Shown here: in pieces, positions 11,876 to 21,405 of the stretch
Layout: the number at the start of each line of letters is the position of its first letter
Position numbering within the stretch: position 1 is the stretch's first letter
Assembly: GCA_002197525.1 (NCBI GenBank)
Contig: NFUN01000166.1
Location: 1-64,000, forward strand
Length of the DNA stretch: 64,000 nucleotides
Source: Acidobacteria subdivision 13 bacterium RH2 MAG17b
GTDB taxonomy: Bacteria > Acidobacteriota > Terriglobia > UBA7540
Reading direction: 5' to 3'
Translations under genes and position numbers: made by a program
Notes under the pieces: model-generated
Database searches by the model: none
What the model saw: the letters and a program-made list of their open reading frames with translations, nothing else
What the model was told of the DNA's origin: nothing

Positions 11876-12003
11876 GTGCGGCGCTGTCCCTTCGCTTCGC
11901 TCAGGGCAGGCTCTCAGCGCCGAAAGACGCCAGTGCGGACACCGGCGCCACAGGCAAGGCGCGCGCAAGCACCTTGGAGTGCGGCAGCGTAGCTGCCGCT
12001 TTT
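11876..12003. repeat. Composite repeat: type C core (copy 4) followed by REP-like hairpin D1
   Basis: GGCGCTGTCC ... CTCAGCGCCGAAAGACGCC ... GGACACCGGCGCCACAGGCAAGGC matches the type C element at 38414-38497 (reverse strand), but here it is split by a 23-base insert at 11890-11912 (CTTCGCTTCGCTCAGGG). It is followed by TGGAGTGCGGCAGCGTAGC (from 11973), a hairpin whose near-match is inverted at 12219-12255. No gene is present. Confidence 0.55.
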
Positions 12004-12024
12004 GCTTGGCTCGTGGTTTGATAC

Positions 12025-12139
12025 TCTGTGTGAAAACTGCCGGTTTTAAGTTGGTGCGGCGCTCTATGAGCGCCGAAGCTATTGAAAAATCAAGACCGGC
12101 GGTCACAGACCGCCGCTACAACCGCAGTTTTCACACAGA
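12025..12139 (-). repeat. MITE-like palindromic repeat, type A copy 2
   Basis: Inverted copy of the element at 5976-6090, with the same termini TCTGTGTGAAAACTGC and the same inner hairpins, read on the reverse strand. Copies 1 and 2 therefore bracket the ilvE-pilT-recX-alaS block in opposite orientation. Confidence 0.75.
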
Positions 12140-12218
12140 TTATTCAAGCGCATATCGTGCGCGGCCAGACTACATGGCGAGGGCAAAGCTCATATATCTG
12201 CGCCGTGGAAGGCGCGAC

Positions 12219-12255
12219 GGGGTGGCCACGGTGGGAGCTTTGCTCCCGCACTCCA
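12219..12255 (-). repeat. REP-like hairpin D2
   Basis: On the reverse strand it reads TGGAGTGCGGGAGCAAAGC followed by TCCCACCGTGG, close to D1 at about 11973. The hairpin GGGAGCAAAGCTCCC is self-complementary. It lies between the type A element and the promoter at 12286. Confidence 0.45.
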
Positions 12256-12285
12256 CATGAGGCCAGCCGCGCGGACCCATTTCCC

Positions 12286-12315
12286 TTGACTCTTTATGGC
12301 CTAGTTGTGTAGACT
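12286..12315 (+). promoter_or_regulatory. Putative sigma-70 promoter upstream of the glycosidase gene
   Basis: TTGACT (12286-12291) and TAGACT (12310-12315) are separated by 18 bases. Transcription would start near 12322 and give a leader of about 270 bases before the glycosidase start. The leader region 12400-12570 is unusually AT-rich and holds three copies of CGAACCCA (12412, 12453, 12463). No known riboswitch was recognised. Confidence 0.45.
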
Positions 12316-12590
12316 ATGTTCATGAATTTTCCAGCCCAACGCCTGGTCAAATCGGCTACCGGACGCAGCCGTAGGAATCCTCCGAAAACACAAAAAGATT
12401 GTTGAAGCCATCGAACCCATAAGTATTTGAAAATAAAGGAATATTAGAGGAACGAACCCAAACGAACCCACTGAGTAAGTTTAAGAATTTCTTATAACTA
12501 ATTAATTATGAATAGGTTATGGAGATTTTACCCAGGCAAACCCGCATGTTATTGAAAACACAAAAGTAATCCCACTCTGCCGTTGGCTTT

Positions 12591-13973
12591 ATGCGAAATG
12601 TGACCCCAAGTTGGCTTCGTATCCCCTCCTGGCGCAGCAGGTCTACCCTGTCAAAATCTCCCTGGCAGCGGCAGGCGGCAGCAGGCAAGTTCGCTCTGCT
12701 CCTGACCTCGTTCATCACGCTTCTGGCCGCTTCGCCCAGATTGGCTCAGGGCCAAATCCCACTCGACCCCGCGATCCCCGATGGCCTGGGCGTGAATATT
12801 CACTTCACCTCCCCGCAGCCTGGTGAAATGCAGGAACTGGCTGCTGCCGGTTTCCACTGGGTGCGCATGGATCTCGATTGGAGCGCGACCGAGCGCGTGA
12901 AGGGCCGCTACGATTTCTCCGCCTATGACCGCCTGCTGGCGGCGCTTGCTCCCTATCGCATCCGGCCCATCCTGATTCTCGACTACGCCAACAAGTTTTA
13001 CGATCAGGGGATTGCCCCGCACACGGATGCGGGCCGCGCGGCCTTCGCCCGCTGGGCTGCCGCCGCAGCGCTGCACTTCCACGGCCGCGGCGTGGTGTGG
13101 GAGATGTACAACGAGCCGAACTACGCCCGCTTTTGGCGGCCCGCGCCGAACGTCGAAGATTACATTCTGCTGGCGCTCGCCACGGGCGAAGCCATCCAGG
13201 AAGCTGATCCCGGCGCTACGATCATCGGTCCGGCCTGCGCGCTGATCGACCTGCGCTTTCTCGCCGCCTGTTTCCAGGCTGGATTGCTGAATTACTGGGC
13301 GGGCGTTTCCGTGCATCCCTACCGGCAGCGCGATCCGGAAACCGTGCTACCGGAGCTGCGCGCCGTCCGCTTTCTGATCGCGCGTTATGCGCCGCCGGGC
13401 AAGAAGATACCCGTAATCCCGAGCGAGTGGGGCTATTCCTCCACCTGGCGCTACGATCACATGGATGCGCAGACGCAGGCGAGAATGCTTGCGCGCGAGT
13501 GGCTTTTTGAGGCCGCAAGCGAAGTGCCGCTGACGATATGGTACGACTGGCAGGACGATGGCGCGGACCCGCGGGACCCCGAGGTGCACTTCGGCCTCGT
13601 GCGCTTCCCCTATCGGGGCGGTGCGCAGCCTGTGTTTGCGCCGAAGCCTGCGTACCTGGCGGCAAAGACTCTCAGCCACGCGCTTGCAGGCACCCGCTTC
13701 ACCCGGCGGCTGGCGGTGGGCGGCCCTGGCGATTATGTGCTGCTATTCACGCGCGGCAATGAAGCTCGCCTCGCTGCCTGGACCACATCCAGCACGCCTC
13801 ATGCGGTGCTCATTTCCCGCGCGCGCGGCCGCTTTCGCGTGACCGGCTTTGAAGGCGCCCGCCTGCGCAAGCTGCGCGCCCGCCGCAAAGGCTTGCGCCT
13901 GAAGATTTCGGCTGATCCCGTCTACGTTGAGCCGGAAAAGGCAACCGGACTCGCGCGCGTGGTGGCGCCATAG
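12591..13973 (+). CDS. Secreted GH39-like glycoside hydrolase
   Basis: 460 residues. Residues 33-55 form a signal segment (FALLLTSFITLLAASPRLAQG) after a long basic N-terminus. A TIM-barrel glycosidase of clan GH-A follows: GLGVNIHFTSP, WVRMDLDWSATERVKGRYDF, the acid/base glutamate E175 in WEMYNEPN and the nucleophile candidate E279 in PVIPSEWGYSS, spaced as in GH39 and GH5 enzymes. Biofilm polysaccharide hydrolases of the PslG type share this N-terminal layout. The last ~110 residues are a basic beta domain. It stands alone between the repeat cluster and the exporter genes; the substrate is unknown. The true start may lie slightly downstream. Confidence 0.75.
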   Translation: MRNVTPSWLRIPSWRSRSTLSKSPWQRQAAAGKFALLLTSFITLLAASPRLAQGQIPLDPAIPDGLGVNIHFTSPQPGEMQELAAAGFHWVRMDLDWSATERVKGRYDFSAYDRLLAALAPYRIRPILILDYANKFYDQGIAPHTDAGRAAFARWAAAAALHFHGRGVVWEMYNEPNYARFWRPAPNVEDYILLALATGEAIQEADPGATIIGPACALIDLRFLAACFQAGLLNYWAGVSVHPYRQRDPETVLPELRAVRFLIARYAPPGKKIPVIPSEWGYSSTWRYDHMDAQTQARMLAREWLFEAASEVPLTIWYDWQDDGADPRDPEVHFGLVRFPYRGGAQPVFAPKPAYLAAKTLSHALAGTRFTRRLAVGGPGDYVLLFTRGNEARLAAWTTSSTPHAVLISRARGRFRVTGFEGARLRKLRARRKGLRLKISADPVYVEPEKATGLARVVAP

Positions 13974-14135
13974 ATTTGCCCCGCGCGTTTTACGGTTCTC
14001 ACCGATAGGCGTAAAATCAGGCTAGCCGGGCGATGGCTTGGAATCGTCCGCCGCGAGAGATGAAGCGTGAGTGAATGACGCCTGAACAGCGCCGCAAGAC
14101 CGCCACGGTGAGAAACCTTATGACCTTGGAGACCC

Positions 14136-15605
14136 ATGACGCCGCTTAGGAAAAAGCTGCTGGCCGGCCTCTCCATCCCGACCTTGGCGCTTGCGGTTGC
14201 CGCCGGAATCTGGTGGAGCAGGCGCGGAGTCGTGGTGGTGCAGGCCAGCCCGGTAGCGCGCCAGGATTTGACGGCGGTCGTGACCGCTTCTGGACAGATC
14301 GAGCCGGAAAACTACGCCAACGTAAATGCCAATTCGATTGGGAAGATCACCGATATTTATGTCAAAGAAGGCGACAAAGTAAAAGAGGGACAACTGTTGC
14401 TGAAGACCGAGGACATCGAGCAACAGGCGGACGTTGACGCTCAGCAGGCGGCGCTACAGACGTCGAAATCAGACCTCGCGGCGATGCAAGCTGGGGTTCA
14501 GTCGTCTGCGGCGGCGGTGAAGACTGCTCAAGCCGATCTCGAACAGGCGAAATATCAGTTGACGCAAAAGACGCTGGCCTACAACCGGGGCTTGGAACTG
14601 CTCAAGGACAGCCTTATCGCCAAACAGGACTTCGATCAGCGCCTCAGCGATTACCAGGTGGCCCAGGCCAGCGTGCAATCGGCGGCGGCCCGCCTGCAGC
14701 AAGCCAGGGCGCAGTACCGGCAAGCGAAGTTCAATTCCGAGATGTCTAAATCCCAGGTGGAACAGAATCAGGCGGCGCTGGTGCGGGCCACCGATGCGCG
14801 GAACAAAACGGTTTACACATCGCCCTACAACGGCGTGGTTACGGCTCTGCCTGTCCACGCGGGTGAAAACGTGGTTCCAGGCGTGCAGAATCAGACCGGC
14901 AGCCTTCTTTTCCAGGTTTCCGATCTGTCCGTGATCGATGCCGAGGTTCTGGTGGATGAGACGGACATTGCCAGCGTTCGCATTGGCCAACCGGCCTTTG
15001 TTTCGATCGATGCCTTGTCCAGCCAGACGTTCAAGGGCGAGGTGACGCAAATCGGGCAGAGCGCCCTCAGCAGCACCACGGGCGAGACGACAACCGCGAC
15101 CACCACGGACAGCAATACAAGCAGCCAGGAAGCGAAGCAGTTCAAGGTGGTCGCGCGGCTGGATCGCCCTCCCGCCATGTTGCGCCCTGGGCTTTCCGCC
15201 ACGGCCCGGATTATCACCGCCGTGTCAAAGGACGCCGTCAGCATCCCCATTCAGGCGATCACTCTGCGGTCGCGGAACGAAATTCAGCAGCATTCTGATG
15301 GCGCACAGGGCGGTGCGATGGCGGCGGAATTCCAACCGGCTGGCAGCGGGAATCAGGCGTCAAGCATTGATCCAAACAACGGCGAAGTGCAGGGCGTATT
15401 CGTGATTCGCAACGGTCGGGCCATTTTTGTTCCGGTCAAGACCGGCATTATGGGCGCCATGAACGTGCAAGTCCTCGAAGGTCTCAAACCGGGGCAAGAA
15501 ATCGTGACGGGCAGCTATTCCGCCTTGCGGACGCTTCGCAGCGGGGCCAGGATCAGGATTGATAACACTGCTCTGCCGGGCGGAAACCCGCCCAACAGCG
15601 ATTGA
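14136..15605 (+). CDS. HlyD/MacA-family periplasmic adaptor protein
   Basis: 489 residues. An N-terminal membrane anchor (LLAGLSIPTLALAVAAGIWW) is followed by a biotinyl-lipoyl half-domain (VVTASGQIEPENYANVNANSIGKITDIYVKEGDKVKEGQLL), a long alpha hairpin at about residues 100-230 rich in Gln and Ala, the returning lipoyl half (YTSPYNGVVTALPVHAGENV) and beta-barrel and membrane-proximal domains. A low-complexity Thr/Ser insertion (TTGETTTATTTDSNTSS) lies near residue 310. MacA-type adaptors bridge an inner-membrane ABC transporter and an outer-membrane channel. The ATPase and two permeases follow on the same strand. GGAG precedes the ATG. No TolC homologue is in the window. Confidence 0.9.
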   Translation: MTPLRKKLLAGLSIPTLALAVAAGIWWSRRGVVVVQASPVARQDLTAVVTASGQIEPENYANVNANSIGKITDIYVKEGDKVKEGQLLLKTEDIEQQADVDAQQAALQTSKSDLAAMQAGVQSSAAAVKTAQADLEQAKYQLTQKTLAYNRGLELLKDSLIAKQDFDQRLSDYQVAQASVQSAAARLQQARAQYRQAKFNSEMSKSQVEQNQAALVRATDARNKTVYTSPYNGVVTALPVHAGENVVPGVQNQTGSLLFQVSDLSVIDAEVLVDETDIASVRIGQPAFVSIDALSSQTFKGEVTQIGQSALSSTTGETTTATTTDSNTSSQEAKQFKVVARLDRPPAMLRPGLSATARIITAVSKDAVSIPIQAITLRSRNEIQQHSDGAQGGAMAAEFQPAGSGNQASSIDPNNGEVQGVFVIRNGRAIFVPVKTGIMGAMNVQVLEGLKPGQEIVTGSYSALRTLRSGARIRIDNTALPGGNPPNSD

Positions 15606-15714
15606 GAACGCGCCGGATGCCCGGCTGTGTAGGGACATGCACAACGGTGCTTAGGAGGCGTTACCAGATAACCTGTTCACCTTGCACCCGAAACGCATTG
15701 GGTGGCGCCCCTCA

Positions 15715-15752
15715 CCCCTGCCCTCTCCCCGCTTGCGGGGAGAGGGCAGGGG
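15715..15752. repeat. Perfect 16-bp palindrome (intergenic repeat hairpin)
   Basis: CCCCTGCCCTCTCCCC (15715-15730) is fully complementary to GGGGAGAGGGCAGGGG (15737-15752) around GCTTGC, and weaker pairing continues on both sides. It lies between the adaptor and the ATPase gene. This type of palindrome is common in GC-rich genomes. It could also act as a partial terminator or mRNA stabiliser inside the exporter operon. Confidence 0.6.
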
Positions 15753-15825
15753 GGAGGGGGTGTATTTAATCCGAAATGGAATAGTTATTATCTGACAGCC
15801 CCTTAGATCACAGGAGCGGATACCC

Positions 15826-16566
<741 letters not shown>

Positions 16567-16725
16567 GCGTCCGCAGACCACGGCCTGAACCTTTTGCGGG
16601 TGACGTGCACATCGCACTTTTACGATGTGGGCAGTGAGCAAAAAATGCCCACATGACAAAGTCGCCATGTATGAGCCACCCGCATTCTTCTATGTCTGAC
16701 GGAAGGCGCGCGCAGCCTGAAAAGC

Positions 16726-18063
16726 GTGGCTCCCGGCTACCACCCTCACAGCGGAGCGCACGTGGGCGCTGAAATTCACTCCCGGACCGCAGTACCCTTC
16801 TCTCCGCCGCCCGCCTTCCGGCGCGCCAGTTTATGGTTCACGGCGCGCGAGGCCTTCGGGATCGCGCTGGGCGAACTGCGCAGTCACAAATTGAGATCCT
16901 TCCTCACCCTGTTGGGCGTGGTGATTTCGACTGCGACGCTGATCGTGGTGATGGGAGTGGTGAACGGCTTGAATCTTTACATCGCACGCCACGTGGCCAA
17001 CCTGGGCGCAAACACTTTTCTTGTTTCCGAATTCCGCTGGGCGCAGGGTTACAAAAAACATCTGGAGGCGCGGCGCCGCAACCGGCCCATTCAGGTTGAG
17101 GAATACAATTTCCTGCGGCAAAACCTGAGCGGCTATAAACACATGGGCGCGGCGGCAAATCTCAATCCACCGCCGGAGGTAAAGTACAACCGGCAGACGA
17201 TCGAGGACGTTCAACTGAGCGGCGTCACGCCGGGCCTGGCGGACATCGGCCAGACGGAGGTTGCCTACGGAAGGTACATCACGGACTCAGACGCGCTGCA
17301 CCGGGCCATGGTGTGCTTCATCGGCAACGACCTGGTGAAGAAGCTGTTTCCGAACTCCGATCCCCTCGGCCAGGAAATTCTGATTCGCGGCCTCCCCTTC
17401 CGGGTGATCGGGGTGGCCAAGAAGATCGGAACCACCTTCGGCCTGAGCCGTGATAATTTCGCTCAAATCCCGCTCAGCGCCTTTCAGGAAATGTTCGTTG
17501 CCCAGCCCCAGCTCAACATTTTCGTTCAGGCGTGGAACGCCCGCCAGATAGCGCCGCTTGAAGATGAAGCCCGTGCGCTGTTGCGGGCCAAGCGCCACAT
17601 CCCAAACGGCGAGGACGATACATTCGGCATCAACTCGTCGGAAACCATCATGTCGGCCTGGCAGCAACTGACGGCGTCTATCTTCGGCGCGACGATCGGA
17701 ATCGTCGCCGTATTCATGATGATCGGCGGGATCGTAATCATGAACATCATGCTCGCGAGCGTGACCGAGCGCTATCACGAAATCGGCATCCGCAAATCGC
17801 TCGGAGCGCGGCGGCGGGACATCCTGATCCAGTTCATCACCGAATCCACCGTAATCGCGGGGGTGGGAGGAGTGGCCGGCGTGATTCTGGCGTTTGCCAT
17901 CACCGCAGCCCTGCACGCGCTTTTCGGCGTGGCGGCGGTGCCCGCAAGCGCCGTGGTGTTAGGCTTGTTACTGGCGGGGCTGGTGGGACTTTTCTTCGGA
18001 ATTTATCCAGCCAATAAGGCTTCCGGGTTGGACCCTATCGAAGCCCTCCGGATGGAAAACTAA
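16726..18063 (+). CDS. ABC transporter permease, MacB/FtsX type (first of two)
   Basis: 445 residues. After a variable N-terminus come transmembrane helix 1 (FLTLLGVVISTATLIVVMGVV), a periplasmic MacB-type core domain of about 220 residues and an FtsX domain with three helices (IVAVFMMIGGIVIMNIMLAS, GVAGVILAFAITAALHALF, VVLGLLLAGLVGLFFG). The cytoplasmic coupling motif EIGIRKSLGARRRDIL and the end NKASGLDPIEALRMEN are diagnostic. The start is taken as GTG at 16726; the true start could be further in, since conservation begins at FTAREAFGIALGELRSHKLRS. Two bases separate it from the second permease. Confidence 0.9.
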   Translation: MAPGYHPHSGAHVGAEIHSRTAVPFSPPPAFRRASLWFTAREAFGIALGELRSHKLRSFLTLLGVVISTATLIVVMGVVNGLNLYIARHVANLGANTFLVSEFRWAQGYKKHLEARRRNRPIQVEEYNFLRQNLSGYKHMGAAANLNPPPEVKYNRQTIEDVQLSGVTPGLADIGQTEVAYGRYITDSDALHRAMVCFIGNDLVKKLFPNSDPLGQEILIRGLPFRVIGVAKKIGTTFGLSRDNFAQIPLSAFQEMFVAQPQLNIFVQAWNARQIAPLEDEARALLRAKRHIPNGEDDTFGINSSETIMSAWQQLTASIFGATIGIVAVFMMIGGIVIMNIMLASVTERYHEIGIRKSLGARRRDILIQFITESTVIAGVGGVAGVILAFAITAALHALFGVAAVPASAVVLGLLLAGLVGLFFGIYPANKASGLDPIEALRMEN

Positions 18064-18065
18064 CC

Positions 18066-19313
18066 ATGCCGATGGATCGCGCGACCGTCCGGGAAAGCCT
18101 GCTGCTGGCGCTCGATACGCTGCGGACGCACAAGCTTCGGTCTTTTCTCACCGTTCTCGGCGTGCTCATTGGGACGGCCACGGTCATTCTGGTCGCCTCC
18201 ATCATTACCGGCCTCGAGCTACAGGTCTCCGGCATGGCGAAGCAGTTCGGCACGGACACGGTTTACATCTTCAAGTTCCAGCCCGGTATTCACTTCCATC
18301 TCACACGCGAGGAACGGACGCGCAAGCCGGTCACCTACGCCCAGGCCATGGCCGTTCACCAGGATTGCCCGGATATCCGGCGAGTCGCAGTGGAACTGGT
18401 GAACTGGGAATCCATTCCACCCGTCATTAAGTACGGGGGCAGCGAGATGGTGGACGGCAACCTTATCGGAGCGACACCCAACGATTTCGCCGTCAGCAAC
18501 GCGGAATTGGCCGAAGGCCGGTTATTCACTCCCGTAGACAACTGGCATCGCCGGGACGTGGCCGTTATTGGCTCTGACGTCGTCAAGATGTTCTTCTCGC
18601 ACGAGGACCCGGTCGGCAAAACAATCGTTGTAGGCGGCCATAATTTCGAAGTGATTGGAACGCTCGGCCAGAGAAAGGAGTTCTTTATCGATACCGGCGA
18701 TAACCGGATGGTGTTCATCCCGTATCTCACCTACAACAGCCTTTATCCGGCGGTCAAGGACAATTTCATTCTGGCCCAGGCGTATCCGGCAAGAAGAAAT
18801 CAGGCCATCGACGAAGCCACCGGCGTGCTCCGGCGGTTGCGGGGAGACAAACCCTGGCAACCCGGCAGTTTTGGCATTTCCACCGCCGACTCGTTTATCC
18901 AACAGTTCAATTCCATCATTGGAACCACCGCTTTGGCGATGATTGTGCTTTCTTCAATCGGCCTGCTTGTGGGAGGCATCGGCGTGATGAATATCATGTT
19001 GGTGTCAGTCACCGAGCGCACCAGGGAAATTGGCATACGCAAGGCGATCGGTGCGCGCCGCAGGGACATAAGCTGGCAATTTCTTCTGGAGGCGATGACG
19101 CTCACGGGAGCCGGAGGGTTGATAGGCATCGCGATCGGATGGACCGGCAGTCTGATGATTAGGTCCTTTGTCCCCAAACTTCCTTCCGCCGTTCCGCTTT
19201 GGGCGGTGGCGGCGGGATTTATAGTCTCGGTTGGCGTGGGCCTTTTCTTCGGGCTTTGGCCGGCAATGAAGGCCTCCCGGCTGGATCCAATCGTCGCGCT
19301 GCGCTACGAATAG
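18066..19313 (+). CDS. ABC transporter permease, MacB/FtsX type (second of two)
   Basis: 415 residues, same architecture as the preceding gene: helix 1 (FLTVLGVLIGTATVILVASII), MacB periplasmic core, FtsX domain with IVLSSIGLLVGGIGVMNIMLVS, the coupling motif EIGIRKAIGARRRDI and the end MKASRLDPIVALRYE. The two permeases are clearly paralogous and probably form a heterodimer served by the single ATPase. Adaptor, ATPase and permeases together make a tripartite export or lipoprotein-like extrusion system. The substrate is unknown. Starts at ATG 18066 or 18072. Confidence 0.92.
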   Translation: MPMDRATVRESLLLALDTLRTHKLRSFLTVLGVLIGTATVILVASIITGLELQVSGMAKQFGTDTVYIFKFQPGIHFHLTREERTRKPVTYAQAMAVHQDCPDIRRVAVELVNWESIPPVIKYGGSEMVDGNLIGATPNDFAVSNAELAEGRLFTPVDNWHRRDVAVIGSDVVKMFFSHEDPVGKTIVVGGHNFEVIGTLGQRKEFFIDTGDNRMVFIPYLTYNSLYPAVKDNFILAQAYPARRNQAIDEATGVLRRLRGDKPWQPGSFGISTADSFIQQFNSIIGTTALAMIVLSSIGLLVGGIGVMNIMLVSVTERTREIGIRKAIGARRRDISWQFLLEAMTLTGAGGLIGIAIGWTGSLMIRSFVPKLPSAVPLWAVAAGFIVSVGVGLFFGLWPAMKASRLDPIVALRYE

Positions 19314-19452
19314 CGGCTATTACTTTGCAGCCATAGGCGCGCGGGAATTTCGCCGCTATACTTCTTTGCTGGGAGCCGCAAATACCGGGGCGCCCGTTCA
19401 GCGCTCCGCAGAACGCCAGCGCGGCGCGAGGAAAGAACAGCAGCACAACGTT

Positions 19453-20436
19453 ATGGAGAAAGGCGAAAGTATCGTTTCTATTGCCGTCGCCGCGCTGCTG
19501 GTGTTGGTGGCGCTCGGCGTACAGCGGCGATGGAGCGGGTTCACGTTCAAGGATATGGCGGCCTCGGCTGAGAACTTCGTCCTGAAAACTACAGGACTGA
19601 GGGGCCGAATCCCTGACCTTCCAGGTTACGAGCAGGTTAAAACGTTTTACCTTGGGCGGTACCGCGCTGCGCTGTATCGTGCCGCGCCAGCCCCTCTGAT
19701 TTTTGCCTCCTACCGTTTCGTGATTTACAACGTGCAGAACCAGCCCGTTTTCAAAGTGGACAGCATCGAAGCTTCCACCGTCTCGTGGTCAAAACTTTAC
19801 GACTTCGCGGGCCGCCACGGACTGCCCGACTATCGGATTCACGGCGGCCCCCTTTACACTCGGGACCTTTCCGGCGACGGCAACCCAGACGTAATCCTCG
19901 GCCAATATTCCGGGGGCGACCACTGCTGCAGCACGGTGACGGTCATCGAACTTGGCAAGCAGTCCGTTAAGGTGGCAGGGCAAATTGCGGGTTTGGACGG
20001 GCTGCCTTTCGAGGGTCTGGATGTCCTGCGGCTGGACCGCAAGTCCGGCTGGCAGCTTGTGGCTCACCGCCCGTATCGCACGGTCTGCGGCCAGCACGCC
20101 GACGCCGCGGACGTCATCTCTGTTTACGCGTACAATAACGGCCAATTCTCAGATCAGACGCAACGCTTCACAGCTTTTTTGAACCACGTGTTGCAGGATA
20201 ATCTGGCAAAATGGCGGATCAATAAGCAGCGGTCACTCCATTTATTACAAACCGTGGCGGCCGATTATTCCAAGGCCGGAAAGCCCGATCTGGCGCTCCA
20301 GTTCTTTCAGCAAAATCTGCCCTCTTTCTATCCCCAGCTCAAGTCAAATGGAGTTGATCCACAAGCCTGCAGCCAGGACTTATCCAACCTTGTCAGCAGC
20401 CTCTCTGCCCAACCGTCCCAGACGTCGCAGGATTAG
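19453..20436 (+). CDS. Membrane-anchored hypothetical protein with an FG-GAP-like calcium loop
   Basis: 327 residues from the ATG at 19453. Residues 7-22 (IVSIAVAALLVLVALGV) form a membrane anchor or signal. The body is beta-rich and contains LSGDGNPDVILGQYSGGDHCCST, which has the D-x-[GN]-D-G-x-x-D spacing of an FG-GAP/VCBS-type loop. The C-terminal ~90 residues are helical. I do not recognise a family. It follows the exporter operon by 140 bases and may or may not be part of it. No strong ribosome-binding site is visible. Confidence 0.65.
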   Translation: MEKGESIVSIAVAALLVLVALGVQRRWSGFTFKDMAASAENFVLKTTGLRGRIPDLPGYEQVKTFYLGRYRAALYRAAPAPLIFASYRFVIYNVQNQPVFKVDSIEASTVSWSKLYDFAGRHGLPDYRIHGGPLYTRDLSGDGNPDVILGQYSGGDHCCSTVTVIELGKQSVKVAGQIAGLDGLPFEGLDVLRLDRKSGWQLVAHRPYRTVCGQHADAADVISVYAYNNGQFSDQTQRFTAFLNHVLQDNLAKWRINKQRSLHLLQTVAADYSKAGKPDLALQFFQQNLPSFYPQLKSNGVDPQACSQDLSNLVSSLSAQPSQTSQD

Positions 20437-20454
20437 TCTCCGCCCATCTCTAAA

Positions 20455-20576
20455 TACAGAGTGACATAAGTCGGCGACGGCCATTTGCTGGTGTGGCGCT
20501 CTATGAGCGCCGAAATCCACCGGTCGCAGACCGGCGCTACAGCTTTCGAGCGTCGACGACTTATGTCGTTATGTAT
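20455..20576 (-). repeat. MITE-like palindromic repeat, type B copy 1
   Basis: A ~120-base element ending in near-complementary arms: TACAGAGTGACATAAGTCGG on the left and CGACGACTTATGTCGTTATG on the right. Inside, GGCGCTCTATGAGCGCC and GGTCGCAGACC are the same hairpin types as in the type A elements. An inverted copy lies at 22585-22710. It fills most of the gap before the XRE regulator gene and has no gene of its own. Confidence 0.75.
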
Positions 20577-20697
20577 AGCAATCGTTATCGTGGGAATTTC
20601 CAGGCGGCATTCAACCTCCTCCATTCAGACTTTGGTACCAGTACTTTCGCGTCATTCAAGATGCTTGGAACTTAAGGCGAAACTGGGGAGGGGGATA

Positions 20698-21117
20698 ATG
20701 GCTATTCCGAGGGCGCCGAAAAGACAACCCTCTGCTACGGTTACCCGGCTCGGGAAAAGGCTCTGGGAGCTTCGCCTTGAGCGCGGGCTCACTCAGGGCG
20801 GCCTCGAAGCAAAAACCGGAATACTCAAAAGCCATATTTCCCGCATCGAAAACGGCCACCGGACTCCTTCTCTCGATACCATCGGCCGCCTGGCAAACGC
20901 ATTGGAAGTTCCACTTTACGCGTTGTTTTATTCGCTCGAAGTTCCTTTTTCACGGCCTCGGACAGGGTCCAGAAGCGCCTTGAAACGCCTGTCACTGGAT
21001 GTAGATGATGACCGGAAGGACTTCCTGGCGCGCCTGCAGCGGATATACCCTCGCCTCACTGACTCAGACCGGAAGCTACTTCTCGCTGAAGCGCGTAAGC
21101 TCGCCAGGCTAAAGTGA
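20698..21117 (+). CDS. XRE-family helix-turn-helix transcriptional regulator
   Basis: 139 residues. The ATG at 20698 is preceded by GGGGAGGGGG; longer upstream readings run through the repeat and are not credible. Residues 17-75 are a Cro/C1-type HTH (LGKRLWELRLERGLTQGGLEAKTGILKSHISRIENGHRTPSLDTIGRLANALEVPLYALFY). The C-terminal half is helical and charged (DDDRKDFLARLQRIYPRL). Such small XRE proteins are common in acidobacteria, often without a known target. It stands between the two type B repeats; no operator was identified. Confidence 0.88.
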   Translation: MAIPRAPKRQPSATVTRLGKRLWELRLERGLTQGGLEAKTGILKSHISRIENGHRTPSLDTIGRLANALEVPLYALFYSLEVPFSRPRTGSRSALKRLSLDVDDDRKDFLARLQRIYPRLTDSDRKLLLAEARKLARLK

Positions 21118-21165
21118 TCCATGCCGCAAGCGCGCTTCTTGACAGAGGCCATCTCCAACTCGATC

Positions 21166-21193
21166 TTGAGGCTTGCTCCCGCCGTGTTATGAT
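21166..21193 (+). promoter_or_regulatory. Putative sigma-70 promoter upstream of acpS
   Basis: TTGAGG (21166-21171) and TATGAT (21188-21193) are separated by 16 bases. Transcription would start near 21200, giving a leader of about 200 bases before acpS. The rest of the 290-base gap after the XRE gene shows nothing else recognisable. Confidence 0.35.
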
Positions 21194-21405
21194 AGAGGTG
21201 ATGCTGAGGAGGCAAACGGGGATTCCTGATCCTCTGAATTGCCGCGCGTTCATCCACAATCCCCGATACCCAGGAAGATTCAGCTCAAGAGGGCTGGAAC
21301 CGGCCATTGAGAGCCGTGTCCGCCCGGCTGGTCTGGAATCGCGCTCGTCCTTTTTGATCGAGAGTTTCACGGAGTGCGGCTCAGCCCGCCCGGAGGACCT
21401 TGCAA

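Noticed and set aside
12320-12400. Cyclic di-GMP riboswitch in the glycosidase leader
   Set aside because: GGACGCAGCC resembles part of the GEMM class, but the other conserved segments are missing.
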